Below, piece after piece: positions 30,673 to 44,611 of a DNA stretch of 64,000 bases. The translations under genes and the position numbers were made by a program. The first letter of the stretch is position 1. Each line of letters begins with the position of its first letter. The stretch lies in contig JAECUM010017436.1 in NCBI GenBank assembly GCA_016617855.1, forward strand, positions 1 through 64,000, given 5' to 3'. This DNA is from Megalonaias nervosa (lineage: Eukaryota; Mollusca; Bivalvia; Unionida; Unionidae). Below the pieces are notes generated by a model that saw nothing but the letters and a program-made list of their open reading frames with translations, searched no databases and was not told where the DNA came from.

Positions 30673-32264
30673 ATAATAATACTCGTATCAGCCAATCTCT
30701 AGAACTATATAGCTAAAATTTCCTATGCCTGAGAAATGTAATGCATTTTTGTTCCGGGTATCTATTTTGCTACTATGCTTTTAGGGTGAAACAGTGCCTA
30801 TTAATTTGTATGTATGCAAATAAAGTTTGCAAAATATTCTTAAGTAGCCGAAGTGTATTAAAAAGTGTATTAAAATCATTTATATAAAATTCATATTATA
30901 TAAGTTGTCTCTAGACACAATGCAGCAGTCTGTGTTCGTAACTTATTAACATCAGCTAACAAGAAGTCTTAGATATCACTAAATAAGAACCTACATTCAT
31001 GTTACTCAAGGGCGTAAAGTGTAGAATAGATCAAACATATTGAGGAACTCATTATTAAAGAACGTTTGAGTAAATTTGTTTCTTGACACTTTCATTGCGG
31101 TTTGAATATGTAAAACGTAACAGTGTACTCACCAATTCTCTGATTTAATTTTGTTCTGTTAACATTCTGATCCGAAATTGTTCGACAGATTGGAAATTAA
31201 ATAGTTTCCTTCTGAAAATAATGTCATAAGTTTAGTATATGCCAAAATGCAAAAGGCAAAAACGAAACACGCAAGAATAATATCAACCCTTCATCAAGGA
31301 TGTTTATTAGACTAATTCGTTAATAAATGCTCAATTGTTATTGAATACTAGACAAGGAAATATTGGTTGTAAGGTTCTTTTTATAGGTTTTGTTCCGGAA
31401 CAATTGCAAGACTACTGTGAATGGCAAATTATCCGCCTGCCCTATCTGTAATACTTCTTTATGTCAGTAACTGAAGCACATTTACAAATTGAACTTAAAG
31501 ATAATATATGGACTCTTTATAGGGATTTTCTGTTTGCAAATAGAAACCAAGAGAATCGTTGTACAAACGTTAAGAGCCGCGAAGAGGAATACACATTAAT
31601 TTATACATCATTTGGTCGGTTCATTGGTGTTTGAACAAAGCAATGCCAAATGAACAATGTTTTTATTAGGTTTTTAATCGTATGCGTTAAAGAATTATTT
31701 TCCAAAATATCTTTTTATATATTTTACTTTGACCTTGCACTTGAATAAATTAAAAAACTTTCTATCAATATAATGTTTGCATTCAACCAAACAGAAAAGG
31801 CGCTAACTTATATGGCATCGTAGAACACGAGAGAGTGTACGCATGCTATTGACTATCAGAAAAATATATGAATGAAAACAGGCATAGTAACAACTCGCAT
31901 TATGTAAATCCGTGGCAGGTGGGGTTCGAGGCGCCTTAGAAAGGTCAGACCCTGTATGTTACTGCTGTTGTTCTTTGATACGGAAATCAGACATCCCGCG
32001 TGTAGGGCAAATATACCTAAATTACCCCACCCTTTCCTGAAAAAGCAGAGACACGGGTATGATCAGGCCTCTTCCCCGCCCGGGATCTACTATTGTAAGA
32101 AAATGGACTCATCTTTCTTTTCCTATGCGTTTGGCCCTGAGAGTGCTTGTCATGAAACTACTTCGAAATAAGACATTAGAATATTCCCTTATTTGTTGTT
32201 AACATACATTAGGACGCACTGTCACGATCGTACACAACGGTAATAACATTCTTTTAGGGCCCCG
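30671..32264. other. Non-coding host sequence
   Basis: AT-rich with no supported gene or structured repeat. Confidence 0.5.
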
Positions 32265-32420
32265 GCTGACCGAGTGGTCTAAGATCCCATTACATATCAC
32301 CGACATCTCACTTCTGTGTGCGACTGTCAGCCTCGGCAAGCATGCATATATGAGAAACCTTCCCAGTAGCTTCCCGTGGGTAGGTGGTTCTTCTGGACTA
32401 TTCTTCAACATGATATATTG
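32265..32420 (+). repeat. tRNA-derived SINE
   Basis: GCTGACCGAGTGGTCTAAG is a tRNA A-box region. After ~75 bp comes a body with ATGAGAAACC, CAGTAGCTTC and GGTGGTTCTTC that is shared with the SINE at 40.7 kb (opposite strand). The B box is decayed. Confidence 0.6.
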
Positions 32421-35400
32421 ACAGTAATTTATAGCTTGTCATGTATTAGAAACTTCTGTTAAACCCACAACAACAATAACACAACACTTAAGAAAGGTAT
32501 CACGATGACTGCGAGAATAGATACCACGCGGCCGATTAAAAACTGGAGTATCAAGAAAGGCGAGTCGGTTGATAAAACCACAGCAAAAGTACAAGCCAGA
32601 GAAGCTTGGAAGGTGTACTAACAGATGTTTATTGCTAATAGAAAACGGTTACACGAATTGATGTTTAGGATAGACACGGGTTGGCTGTGCTGTAGTGGTA
32701 GAGAAACTGAGTGGTATGTACGAAAGCCTAACAAGGAACGGTCATTTTATCCTAATTCATAAGTTGGAACGCTTAGGAAAACTCCAAAACTTCCCACCAT
32801 TATCGGAACCGTGCTGGATTAGAATGATTCTTGCGTTTTTTTATTGTCGCAGCAATGTGTACATGATGAGGGACGGAAGTTTTCATCAGATCCGCGACAA
32901 GCTGGAATATGTTTAGCAAAAATGTTTCCATCTTCTGAGGCCCAGAGGCATGGACTGAGAAGCTAATTAGTATAGACTCTACAGGCTTACAAATTTCATT
33001 ATTCGTTTTAGTTGTTACCTGTGACGCTGGCTAAAATGTGCCTGCAATGTCAACCAGTCCACAGGATGCCTCAGGTCCATAATTAGGATTACACTACATG
33101 ATCACATACGCAGACGGGCTAGAATAAGGCAGATGTAAATCTTATCGATGCCACTGACATATTATGGTGCTGGTCTTTGATAAATTGGTAGTTTACGATA
33201 ACTTGGGTCGCTTCAGATCTCCAAGTCTTAGTGCTAGATGCATTGTTCTGCAGGATATTTCAGGATGGAAGACGTGTATGTCTACGTGCATCCTCTTAAA
33301 GTTGTAATGCTGGGGAAATATCGGAGGTGGGTAGCCTGAGGGACACTTGGTTTAGCACGTTTACTAGGGATGGCTACTATCGTTTAAAAGCAGAACACTA
33401 ACCTGGTCCCATTGAGAAAGACCCTTGATCCGAAGAGGAAGCCAACTTATTGCAAGCGCCGACTGGACTCTTGAGATGAAAGTGTGGTATGCAAGCAGTG
33501 TTTGCTTCAGCATGCGCATAACGTCCACGATTAGGTGAAAAATTAACCTGTAATCCTCCGTGAACTCACAAATCACCTGATGGATGACCATAGTAAAGTC
33601 AGAAACCATCTAGTTTCGCAGCTGGCCGTTGACGTAGGCCATGGTTTTCATGGCGTCACAACAGAGTTCCCCGAACTTACATTATTATAGCGATTGCCTG
33701 TAAGATCATCGATAAGTTTGAACGGATGCTTCTAGTCAGTGTTACTGTGTTTGTTTTCGTATATCAGTAACACAAATTTGAGATATGGTAGGAGACATTG
33801 AGGTGGGGTACAAACTCGTTAAGAACAGTGCATTGTTCCCAGGGGAAAAGGCTTGCTTGCTAGAAAGCATAATATGTTCAGTGTTTTCAACCATGATAGT
33901 AGAGGCCAAATCAAATCTGGCCTTCGGAAGGTTTCAAGATTTATTCAAACTGGGAAATGACAGCAACGCCATGATATAGATACAATTGATCGCAACGTCA
34001 ATATCAATGATCTTAGAGCTGGGTGGAGAAGCAGCACTGGTACTGATCCAGCACTACATACAAGTCTTCCTGGTAGTGAATTAAAACTGCTTGGGGTTAA
34101 CCTCATTGCTGAAAGTTTCAATTAGCCACATCAGGCTGTTGTAGCACTGTTCAGTCCGGACCGTCAAATATATATCTAACCAGGGTATCTATAACTGTAC
34201 GTGTTTTAATTGCCAAGCAGATTAACACATGATAGACGGAACAGACTTCTTTGAGCACTACCATTTTAGTTGACTTTTGTAATTAGCGTGTGACAAATAT
34301 CTTGAATAATATGCACACAATGCAATTGCTTCAATCTTCTTGTGATGCTAGCTGTCATCACTGGTTGCATATCCAGGTTCAGGGTGTATCAATTTTTATT
34401 TTAAGGAGTCAGGCAATAAACGCGAGATTCACTTCTTGCTGAAAGAGTCCATCTGCGTAGCACACTTTCTTACGAAATCCTAGTACCAGGCGACGCCAGT
34501 ATAAGAGACAGACAATCTGTAGAAACAATAGCCGCACTCAACCAAAATCATTTCCGTTTCTTCCAGGGGTATGATTAATTGTTTTAATCCGCCAGCTACT
34601 AGCGGCAAGAACGTTTCAGTCCAGAACAAACCCGACCACAAAAGACCTATAAAGACGACAGGAAATCCTCGTCTGTCCACCGCCTTATCAAATGCGGGTA
34701 TAATCCCTATCAGGCAAACATTTGGATTGAAGGGTCGCAAGATTTACTGGCATGGCCTCGTGAGGACTGCTGTATTGTTTTCCCAGGATCTAGAATGTCC
34801 TTCAGAGACCTCCTCGGAAAACTGATGGGTCTGACCTTATAGCGTCATTTATCCCACTATAGCTGCGTAAATAACAGAACATGCGCCCACATGTGCCGTT
34901 CCATGGCAACGTGTCTCGTTTAGGGGTATTTTCACTCACCACTTGAGGGTTATTTTCTGGACGTGTAAAAAAAAAAACAACAAAAGCAATAATATGCAAA
35001 GTCTGGCAATTTGCGGGTACAACACACCCTACCCGTCACCTGGGAAAGTGAACTTCAGGCTATAGATGACGTTTATTTGTTTAATTCATATTAATATCCA
35101 CCAGGGTGATTAGATCAATTATGGTTGCATTTTGGATTAAATTAAGTTGCCAAGTGTGCAACTATATAGAGTTCATTAGTGTTTGAAAATAACTTTAAAC
35201 ATACCGACTACAAATCAGTGCATTAATTAGAATCATACGTGGGTGTAACGAATGCATATAAAAAGTAGCTTCATATGACCTCGGATAAACTAAATATTTT
35301 ATTTTTAGACACACAAGCCAAAAACTATATGTTTACCGAAAAAAGTATCCAGTGAGTTTTGATTTCAAATAATTACAATGCAAACAATTAGGCTGGGATT

Positions 35401-36571
35401 CTGTTTTGTATGTTCCTGTTATTTGTAAGCGTAATCAGTAAATCAACCGATGTTGTCTTGTTATAAATGTATATTTTAATAACATAGTAATGGAGTATTA
35501 AATGCGAATAAACTTTTCTCCTCAATGATAAATTGGCTGGTGTTTATTACTAAGCAAAGTATTATTTCATGATAATAATAAAACCAACAGATATAAAGCT
35601 TCTGTAACTACTTAGATAATTGTTTTCTGAATCTTTTTTTACATGTATTTATTTGTTTTGTCAAATTTTAGGCGAAAAGTAATTAAAGTTTAAGAGCTGA
35701 ATACTAATAATATTAATTCCGCCCAAGTAGATCTGGTGGTCCCGTGATGTTTGTTACAATGATTCAGACAAATACGTTATTAATAAACATAAGTTTACCA
35801 GTTGCCGTGAATATTCTATTTTCAAGTTTAGTATTATTGCTACTAATCCGCATTTTCTAGCCTACAGCCGTAACCATCGTGTTCGACCTTAAACGTCAAG
35901 TATGGCGGTGTAAGTTTGAACTTATGTCTGAATCTTCAATATCTGAAAAACTAATATATGTTGTTCGTATAAAATTATTTTTCATAGTTTGAGATCCATT
36001 GATAGGATGAATATAACCGTTACATTAGTTAACATAGACATGTACTTTTCTTTGAAAGATAACATATCAGGGGAAAAACTCATATGTGTTTGCAAAAGGG
36101 ACTTACATTTGGCTATGAAACAAATAGTGATTTTGTGCAAATTTAATAAATTAAAGTGACCATTATTATACTAACATTTACTACAATAACGGATGGTTAA
36201 AATAATGAACGAATGACAACTGTTGAGAAGAATGAAGAAAAGTGTGTGCCTTCTGCTATATTCGAGCCATCTCGACTTTTTCAAGGAAGCATTCCCCATC
36301 CCTTCACAAACAGCATGCTAGAAGAAAATAAAATGATGAACGTTTGTATCTCATATTATCATCAAACATGGGCGCACGCAGGATTTTTTGCAGGGTGGGG
36401 TCAGGACTTTGTGCAGGGGGATCAGAATTTTCAAGGGGGGGGATCAGTCAGTCATGGCCGAGAGAGTTAGAATAAGAAGCAGTCTGAAACTAAAGCTAAT
36501 ACTTATTAAGCGTTTTGAACAGAAACTTGTGACATATTTTCAGCTTCATTTGCATGATTAAACTTGTCGGA

Positions 36572-36573
<2 letters not shown>
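32421..36573. other. Host sequence, no supported gene
   Basis: Scattered frames under 90 codons on both strands (for example around 33.4-34.8 kb) show no recognisable motifs or splice-bounded exons. Confidence 0.45.

Positions 36574-36657
<84 letters not shown>
36574..36657. repeat. (TA)n microsatellite
   Basis: About 42 TA units. Confidence 0.97.
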
Positions 36658-36660
<3 letters not shown>

Positions 36661-39600
36661 CAGTATGATTTTCAGGGGTGGTGGTGGTCACGTGACCCCC
36701 CTTGACCCATGCTACGGGCGCCCATGTCATCAAAATAACTTGAGAATAACCTACTGTGATTCGGGATGACACATACCGGAAATCGTTAAATGCCACCATT
36801 TATTCTGCATAATCTTTTGCCATCTTCTGCTTGGCAATTGATGCATTTATAGCTTTTGGTTTTGCAAAAGTTGAAAAAAAGAATTGTTAGTTTAATGGAA
36901 TTTTAGTATTATTATTGATTTACCTTTTTTGCTATGACTGTCCCTCTCCACATTTAACATTTATCTACACAAAGTAGTTTCATGAGTTATCGTATCAATG
37001 TATGAATCCTATGTCAACATTGATCATGCAACTCTAATAGGCAATGCTCGCGTAATTTGTTCGTTATACTTTCTGGTTGCACATAAATTGAACGTTGAAC
37101 TCAAGTTTCTGCAACTTTCAACCACAAGAAACGAAAGATACAGAAAAAAACAATTGGCCAATTTATTTATTTATTTAGTCGAGGGTTGTGTTCATAAAAG
37201 TCGTTAAGTTTACTTAACTTGAGCTTCCATCAATACGCGCCTGCAATCAATTGTTCACGTGTTAAAGAATGACGCCACGCATAACTTCACATCGTAACGG
37301 AGAAAGTTGAAGTAAAGCAGATTGTATTTATTGAGTTTCTAAATCTTCATCAACTTTAGCAATATATTTTCGTATTCGGTAGTGGTACATTGTGCAGGAA
37401 AACATTGTAAGTTTTACATATTGTTCAATAGAAGTATAAAAGGGACTGACTTAACTTTATAATGTATTCTCCATCGCTCTATCTTTCTACTTTCCCTTGT
37501 TCACACTGCGTAGAGTTGTATTTGTGACCTCAACAATGTGTATGTCGTTTTTTAATTTAATAAGAATTATAATTTTTAATTTCATCGCTTTTACTATACC
37601 CATATGCCTGGGTGAGATTCATAATTAGCAGTTTTCGTGTAAATTTATGTATAATACCTGTCTGCAATGTTAAGTTTCAATATATATTTATGAATGTTTC
37701 TTCATCCTGAAATGAAGCAACGGGAAAACATGTGATTTTACGGTTGTTGATATTGTGTTGTGCCTGTATGTTGCAAAGCGGAAAGCAAACAAGTAATTTC
37801 ACTAAAAAATAACCGTTCCATTAAATAGTGTAAAGTGAATAGATTGCTTTGTTTTGGTATGAAGTTTCGTATAACAACAAAACACGCCCTATTCTGAGGA
37901 GATAGTTATTAGATGAGGTCTTTATAACTCTTTTAGCGATACATTTCGGGAATTCGATGTGCTCCAGGAAAGGATATTTTATCTATAAAATTTATTGTTC
38001 TACAAAAAGGAACAGTAAATGAAAGATTATTATTTGACTTCGGCCATTATGAACAGTGTGTAGTTTTCAGTAAGGAGTATGCATCTTTTATTAATTGATA
38101 AATAAACCTAATGGTTTTTAATAGAAAGCACACTTAGACATACCTCTTCCTTGGCAATCTGAGATGCCAGAAGGTTTTAGCATCAGCTGCCTGAGGCAGG
38201 TTGTTTCTTCGTTTATTTGCTTATGAAAGGAGTGTAAACCCTATGAATTTTGTTCATATATGGGTGGGGAATTTTAGTAATCTGTTGATATGTGGAGCAA
38301 ATCTACGATTATGATTCATAATTGAATTTAATTTATAATGAGTGCTGTCATTTTTGTTACATCAGCGTAACTATAAACATTGTACATACTAATTCTTATA
38401 TTATTCATTTTGCAGCTTACTACACACGGCAATGTTTAACGTTACGTTTTGAATGTGCTACATTGATATGAATGATCTTATTGACAAATATGACACTTTA
38501 TAAATACCATATCATACAATGTAGTGGCATTTTAGTTGTTTTAATTAGTATGCTCAATCAATTGACCATTTGACGGAGCCGAATGGTTGTTTATAATAGT
38601 AGATATCTTTCAGCTATGGTTTTCCACTGCAATCTATGCACATAACAGAAGGCTTGAGTTCTGAGACTCGCGATGTCTATGGGATCGATGATACTCCATC
38701 TTATGCCTGCGTGTATATTTGGTTAAATATGACCACTAGGGAATGATACTACGATTTCGAGCAAATAAGCCTAATACTATTCTACTACTGGGAATTAAAT
38801 TATATCTATGGAGATACGTGATCAGCAGGTCATGATCGTAGGATAGTGATACATACAAAATGAATCTTAAACGTGGACTTGTATAGTGGTAGTGCATATT
38901 TCTGAGTTGTACAAACTGTCACTGTATAGAGATATCCCACAATAGCTTCATTATTCAAATATCATACAGTTATTTTTAATGCTGACAGAGTAACAGATAT
39001 TGGATTAGAGTTAAGTTTAAATGTGTTTTTTAGGACAGTGTCCGAGTACTTTTATGTATTTTCGTTTCCTTTTTACCTAAATAAATTACATCTGTTTTAA
39101 ACTGGAAAATTTAACTAATATTCCCAGTCAGTCATCTGTCACTCTTAAGAAGTGGTTAAATTGGGCATATGGAGCATAACAAATGTTTTGTGTAAAAATT
39201 GATCGCTGTATAAGCGTCAGCCTTTTTATTAAGTCATTCTTAGACATGCATATAAAACAGGCAATAGAAGAAAGTAGTGAGACCGATTTATAAAACGGTA
39301 CACACTTACTTTCAGCGATATCTTTCCTTGCCTCTGTTCCTGTTATTCATTCTCAAAGAAAATGACAATCGTGAGATGACAACAACAGGCCTTATTATTT
39401 AACGCTGTGAAGTATGTTCACTACTTTATTACGATAACAAGTGCAGTATAAAACATATGTTATGTTCCAGATATAGGTTGCTAATAATTGACGCAGAATG
39501 AAACCTACCTGATATATGCTCCATGTCCACTGTTTGGCCAGCCGTTGACAATTTATCAATTGGCTCTGCAATGAAACAGGTTTAGATGAAAACAGTTTTA

Positions 39601-40108
39601 ATGGACATCCTAAAAGGGTGTAACCCTCATGCTTTTTTAATAATACACAGTTCTTCGCTAAGGTAGAAAACCATCTGAATTTATGACTTGTTCAAGGCTA
39701 TTCTCTTAACTTCATTTAGGAGTCCAAATTCACTAACATTTCAAATAATGTGCACGAAAATTACGCTTATCGCAGGAAGGCAGTGTGCAAGAGTACACAT
39801 TATAAGAGCCAATATTCTCACGATTATTTGATTGAGCTCCGTATCATGCAATAGGTAGTAATTTATCACAATAAGTGGAAGCAACATGACAGACATAATA
39901 CAAACTTATCAAAAAGGCATCAGACAATGAATAAGTTTCTATGTGGCAACATAATGCTTCGCTCGGTTGTTGAACACTGTACAACATACATTAAAATGTC
40001 AGTATAGTAGGTAATGATTGAAACACTGGCTGGGAGAGCTTGTGTGCGTTGTTGTTTCATTTTTTACCTTTCTAATTATGAAGCTATTTATCTCATTTTC
40101 TAGGTAGA
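36658..40108. other. Host intergenic sequence
   Basis: Uniform AT-rich DNA with no frame above ~70 codons. No RNA gene or inverted repeat noticed. Confidence 0.5.
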
Positions 40109-40136
40109 AAAAGAGAGAGAGAGAGAGAGAGAGAGG
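40109..40136. repeat. (GA)n microsatellite
   Basis: About 14 GA units. Confidence 0.9.
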
Positions 40137-40679
40137 GGATGTAGACAAATAAAATCTGGTTAGATCTTTCGCAAAGTGTATGTATGTATTTGGAAAGTAA
40201 TTAATATTTTGCATAGCCTTTTTATAATTATAAGCACATTTGAATTTCGCAGTTGGAGAAAAAAAATGTATGATTTGATCAAGTACTAGTGTTAAATCTT
40301 AAGCTACCGTAATATGAATAACAATCAATTATGAGTCATTATAGTTAGCAATAAGAAATTATAATCTATTTATAGTATGAACACCTTACTTATATGCATC
40401 TCTTGTTTGTATGCTTAAACATTTTATATTAATTTTGCAAACGATATACTCATCTTATCTCTAATAATGTTATACCATCATAAATTGGTTATGAACTAAC
40501 TTTCCAAATCTTGTAAACCAAGGTATTTTAAAGTTTTCAGTTATATTTTTGTTTGGTTTATATTTAGAAAAAAGCAAAAGTTAAGGCCGAAAAAGTTTTA
40601 TCAGCTGTATGCGCTGTATCAGTCTTCTTGCCTAAAATTGTTGTTGTTCTTATGGGTTTAAAGCACATGATAGGATATG

Positions 40680-40873
40680 CATAGTATATATTTGGTGGAA
40701 GAAGAACCCGGGGAAAACCCGGGGAGGAACCACCGACACACGTGAAGCTACTGGCATGTTTTCTCTCATACCTACGTTGGTCGAGCACGAGACTCGAACC
40801 CACGAGGACAGAGGGGAAATATCAGTTATCTGGAAAGGCGAACACTTAGATCACTCGGCTACCCGTGTCCTCT
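40680..40873 (-). repeat. tRNA-derived SINE, well preserved
   Basis: On the minus strand the head GAGGACACGGGTAGCCGAGT carries an A box (40862-40846). GGGTTCGAGTCTCG (40801-40788) is a near-consensus B box. The body TATGAGAGAAAACATGCCAG / TAGCTTCACGTG / GGTGGTTCC matches the 32.3-kb copy. A GC-rich hairpin AACCCGGGGAAAACCCGGGG lies at its 3' side. Confidence 0.8.
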
Positions 40874-43249
40874 ATGCCCAAAAGAAGACGAGAACATAAT
40901 AATAAAAACTTTAAACTTAAGTAGTGCAGTAAAATCCTCCTATAGCACGAAGGCCTGGGTTCACAGAGTGCCACTATGCTATGTGATATCGTGCAATACC
41001 AAATCAAGCCACTTAGCTGAAGAACGTCATGTATGTGTATATATAGGCTGGTTACAATTGGGGGAAGCATGGGAGTGGGCGCAAAACTACACGCTTCAAT
41101 GACACACTACCATCATAAATAAAGACCGATTTAAAAAGAAATAGTGAAAAAATAGAGATTACATATTTAACGTTTTCTTTTCCGACAGAACCATGCATTA
41201 GAATATACATGTACATATTTACTCACCAATCAGTCTCCCTGCATCATCAACAAATAAGCTATGATAAAATAAGTACGGCATTTACGGTTCAGTATATTCA
41301 ATTTATGTTATTAAGCGGTGTATTATAAATCTCACATATCGACAGTCTTCTATGCTACTTACCAGAGAACATTATTACTTTATTTTCTTTTAAAAGGCCG
41401 ATTAATCTTCATGCATATACAACACTCTCTATCTCATAGTCTAACTTCTTTCCTCTTCCATCCTTGGACAGTAAACTCATGAACAACAAAATTTCCAGCT
41501 AATTGCGCTCGTTTAACACCTGACTTAAATCTGTCAATCTTCTCTGTAGGAGTAAAACCTTTTATGTGTATGTGTGTCGTTATCCATTGTACACTTTGAC
41601 ACTTACTTGTTTGAACGACTGCAGCAAGAATAATACTTAATGGATAGTGGTGTAATTCGAATATAGAACGGACAATAATATTCACTGGTCAAATGATTGT
41701 GTGACTATTGTCTGACGTCCCTGCCAAGCCATGTTCGTGAGTTGACGGCTTTCATTTTTTATACGTTTTGATAAATCATTGCAACATATTTTAAACAAGC
41801 GGTAGCTATCCGACTTTAACGGTTTGCAATTACTTAAATTGATAGATTTATAAATTCGGATGAGGAACCTTTTGCTTGGTGATGTATGTCACTTGACAAA
41901 TCGTCACCAACATGGAGAATTTAAGGCAAGCTGCGCCAACCCTCTATACTCTGTAAGGAAATCAATTGAAAGTTTAATACGGGGAATAAATGCAGAATGA
42001 CCATCCATTACGTCATAGGGGGAAGGACTTACTGCCCTGAGAAGAGAGCCCCCTACATCCAGTAGGTATTTAAAAGGAACATGATGGAATGCAAATCCAA
42101 TCCCTAATAAATGCGAGTACGAACCAACGCCCTATCCCATTGGGATTATGCATTAACTTTGTAACAGGGTGGTATCGGTCCTGATCGATAATCGAAACCT
42201 GGTGATCGGTATTAGAGGTACAGTGACAAGTGGATGGCCAGTGACTGGTGACCGGTACCAAATGCTTTGTTAACGATCATGGACCGGTCGGGCGACGAGG
42301 ACCTGATGGATCAACCCAAACCAGATTTATCAGAATGCGACCACCGCTATTTTTTCTAAGGAAGGCGTAATTCGCTAATCTTAGTAACCAGGAAACCAGC
42401 CTTCACAGTGAGCTGCTCGTGCATAAGTGGGAGGTGAGACTCGTTCTTACGAGTTTGTCCTCCCCTTTGGAAGGGGCCAAGGATCGATCAAAGCCTCGCC
42501 AGAACTGATGATATTATACTGGGAAGTGGTCTTCCACAATGCAGGAGGAGATCCAGATCCCTACAGTGAATGCATTGGGTCGTCCACCAGTGACGATAAT
42601 GAAGAAGGCTGTCCCTTTCACCTCCTCATTTATGTGTGATGACGTCCCACATTTTATTAGACCAAAGACAGCAAACGTAAGGGTCGTCCTTGCCTGAAAG
42701 CCCAGTGCACGCTAAGCAGGTATGATGAGTGCTATATTGAGCCTTTCTGTGCCACAATTGCCGAGACCATGTTACATCAGAAGCTCTGAAAGATAAAGAA
42801 CCACACAAGACCAAAAATGTGAGCCCAACAAAGTTAGACACTACTTGTCACAACAAAGGAACAATGAAGATAAATACGATTTAATGATGCAGGGCGTAAC
42901 CTAAATTTAATAATAAAAAAAACAAAACACATATTAGGCTCAAATAACGCAAGTAGTGAGGCGACAGACACTCAGTCAATACAAAAGGGTATTTAAAATG
43001 CCAAAAAGACTTTTAAATATGAAATAAAGTTACATTTTGATGAGTAATATAGCACACTAAAGAAAAAAGGATGGTTTTCCTTAGGTTAGCTATGAATAAG
43101 GATTCAGACAGTGGCCATGTTCCTTTCTGAGTCTTGAAAACTAACTGAACGAGGTAATGATTAGATTGGACTGGGTTATACGAGTTCTGGAAGGTTGAAA
43201 GCAATACATTAGTAGAAGATAATGTATAGCATGTACATTTTATACCTGA
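40874..43249. other. Host sequence with two unassigned frames
   Basis: A minus frame at 41685-41434 (containing HIKGFTPTEKIDRFKSGVKR) and a plus frame at 42427-42639 (SPELMILYWEVVFHNAGGD) look protein-like but have no recognised family, start context or partner exons. Confidence 0.3.
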
Positions 43250-43753
43250 TTCTATGTTCTCGGTTGATACTCGTTTTGTTGCTCGAGACGTGCTTGCCTT
43301 TGCTTCTTGGGCCACCCTATTGAGCTTCGTTAACTTCTTTTCAATTTGGCGTTGATCAGTATCATGCTTTCGCTTTATCGTTTTGACGTGCTCTGTTGGG
43401 TTTGCTGCTGCAGAAGAGCTTGCCTTTAATTCCTGGATTTCTTTATCGAGTCTGTTTATCAACTGTTTCACATCTTCTATGCCTGGGGAAAATGTTGTAG
43501 ACAATGTGGTCACTGACGAATCAATATGTTGATATGATGCGTTCATATCCTCAACTTTGGCTTTGGTTTCTCTGTCAATGCTTTCGAAATGGACGTTGAG
43601 TTATTTTAATTCCTCTTTCAAAGATTCCATTGTTACATATACTGTTGTATCTTTCTTATGATCTCCCAGCTCTTGTCTACAGTCATTTACACACTCCCTC
43701 AAAGCCTTCACCTATTTGTCAGTGTCAAAGACATCCACAGAATCGTTACTGAT
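43250..43753 (-). pseudogene. Coiled-coil exon of a host gene, broken
   Basis: An acceptor-like TTTACTTCAG precedes 43753 and a GT donor follows 43250 (ATCAG/GTATAAAA). The frame encodes a long heptad-rich region: LRECVNDCRQELGDHKK, ESLKEELK, IEDVKQLINRLDKEIQELKA and QIEKKLTKLNRVAQEAKAS. Stops interrupt at about 43712 and 43600. The layout recalls the coiled-coil exons of DZIP3-like bivalve genes, but the name is not secure. Confidence 0.45.
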
Positions 43754-44069
43754 CTGAAGTAAACATTTTGTGTTATATGTGGCATGATCTTTTAAAAACA
43801 AAATATTTTAATCTGTTTCAATTTCAATATAGCAGTCACAAAGGAATAATAAAAGTATCTAAAATGTATACAGCTTGTAGGAATAAGACATTACTGCATC
43901 AAACAAGATTAAAGGGATGAATATAAGGTCTGAGATATTGATCAAAATGTTGCGTTTGTACAATAATAAGCAGATATAAACACTCCTCCAAAGTAATGTA
44001 AGCTTAATCAGATTTAAGGATTATTTTTTCTTTGTCCCTTACCAGAGGACTGGTGAAGTTTGAAAAACA

Positions 44070-44272
44070 TATTTTTAAATCAATTACATTTAATGAGTAT
44101 TTTTAAATCAATTACATTTAATGAGTATTTTTAAATCAATTACATTTAATGAGTATTTTTAGATCAATTACATTTAATGAGTATTTTTAAATCAATTACA
44201 TTTAATGAGTATTTTTAAATCAATTACATTTAATGAGTATTTTTAAATCAATTACATTTAATGAGTATTTTC
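44070..44272. repeat. 28-bp minisatellite, ~7 copies
   Basis: The unit TATTTTTAAATCAATTACAT plus TTAATGAG is repeated head to tail with one variant (TTTTTAGATC) in the fourth unit. Near-identity implies recent expansion. Confidence 0.95.
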
Positions 44273-44420
44273 TATTGAAATGAATCTGAGTGTAAAGGTT
44301 ATATGCAACATAGAAGTTAACAAACAATATGAAGGGGTGTAACCTCCCTGACAAATTATTCCCTTTCGGGATTAGAATTTGCATTATGGTCTTTAATATA
44401 TCTTCATTTGCCTTTCAAAG

Positions 44421-44611
44421 TTAAAAGGCCAGAAAAGCTAAATGTAAAGGGCCTTATTATCAGAAACACAAACTGTTATTCACAAATAGTTGACGGCATA
44501 CCAGAGGGTTTGAAAGATAAACTCCCTCCAGAGCAAAGATTAGCTACTTGTTTGGAGATAACTGATTTTTATAATAACCATGCAAAAAGACACCCAAGTA
44601 TTGATTATTAA
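44421..44611 (+). CDS. Possible terminal host exon
   Basis: A pyrimidine tract and AAAG at 44415-44420 could be a 3' splice site. The frame then reads RPEKLNVKGLIIRNTNCYSQ and LPPEQRLATCLEITDFYNNH to TAA 44609-44611. No family recognised. Confidence 0.3.

Noticed and set aside
44070..44272. CRISPR-like array
   Set aside because: Units are contiguous with no spacers; it is a minisatellite in eukaryotic DNA.
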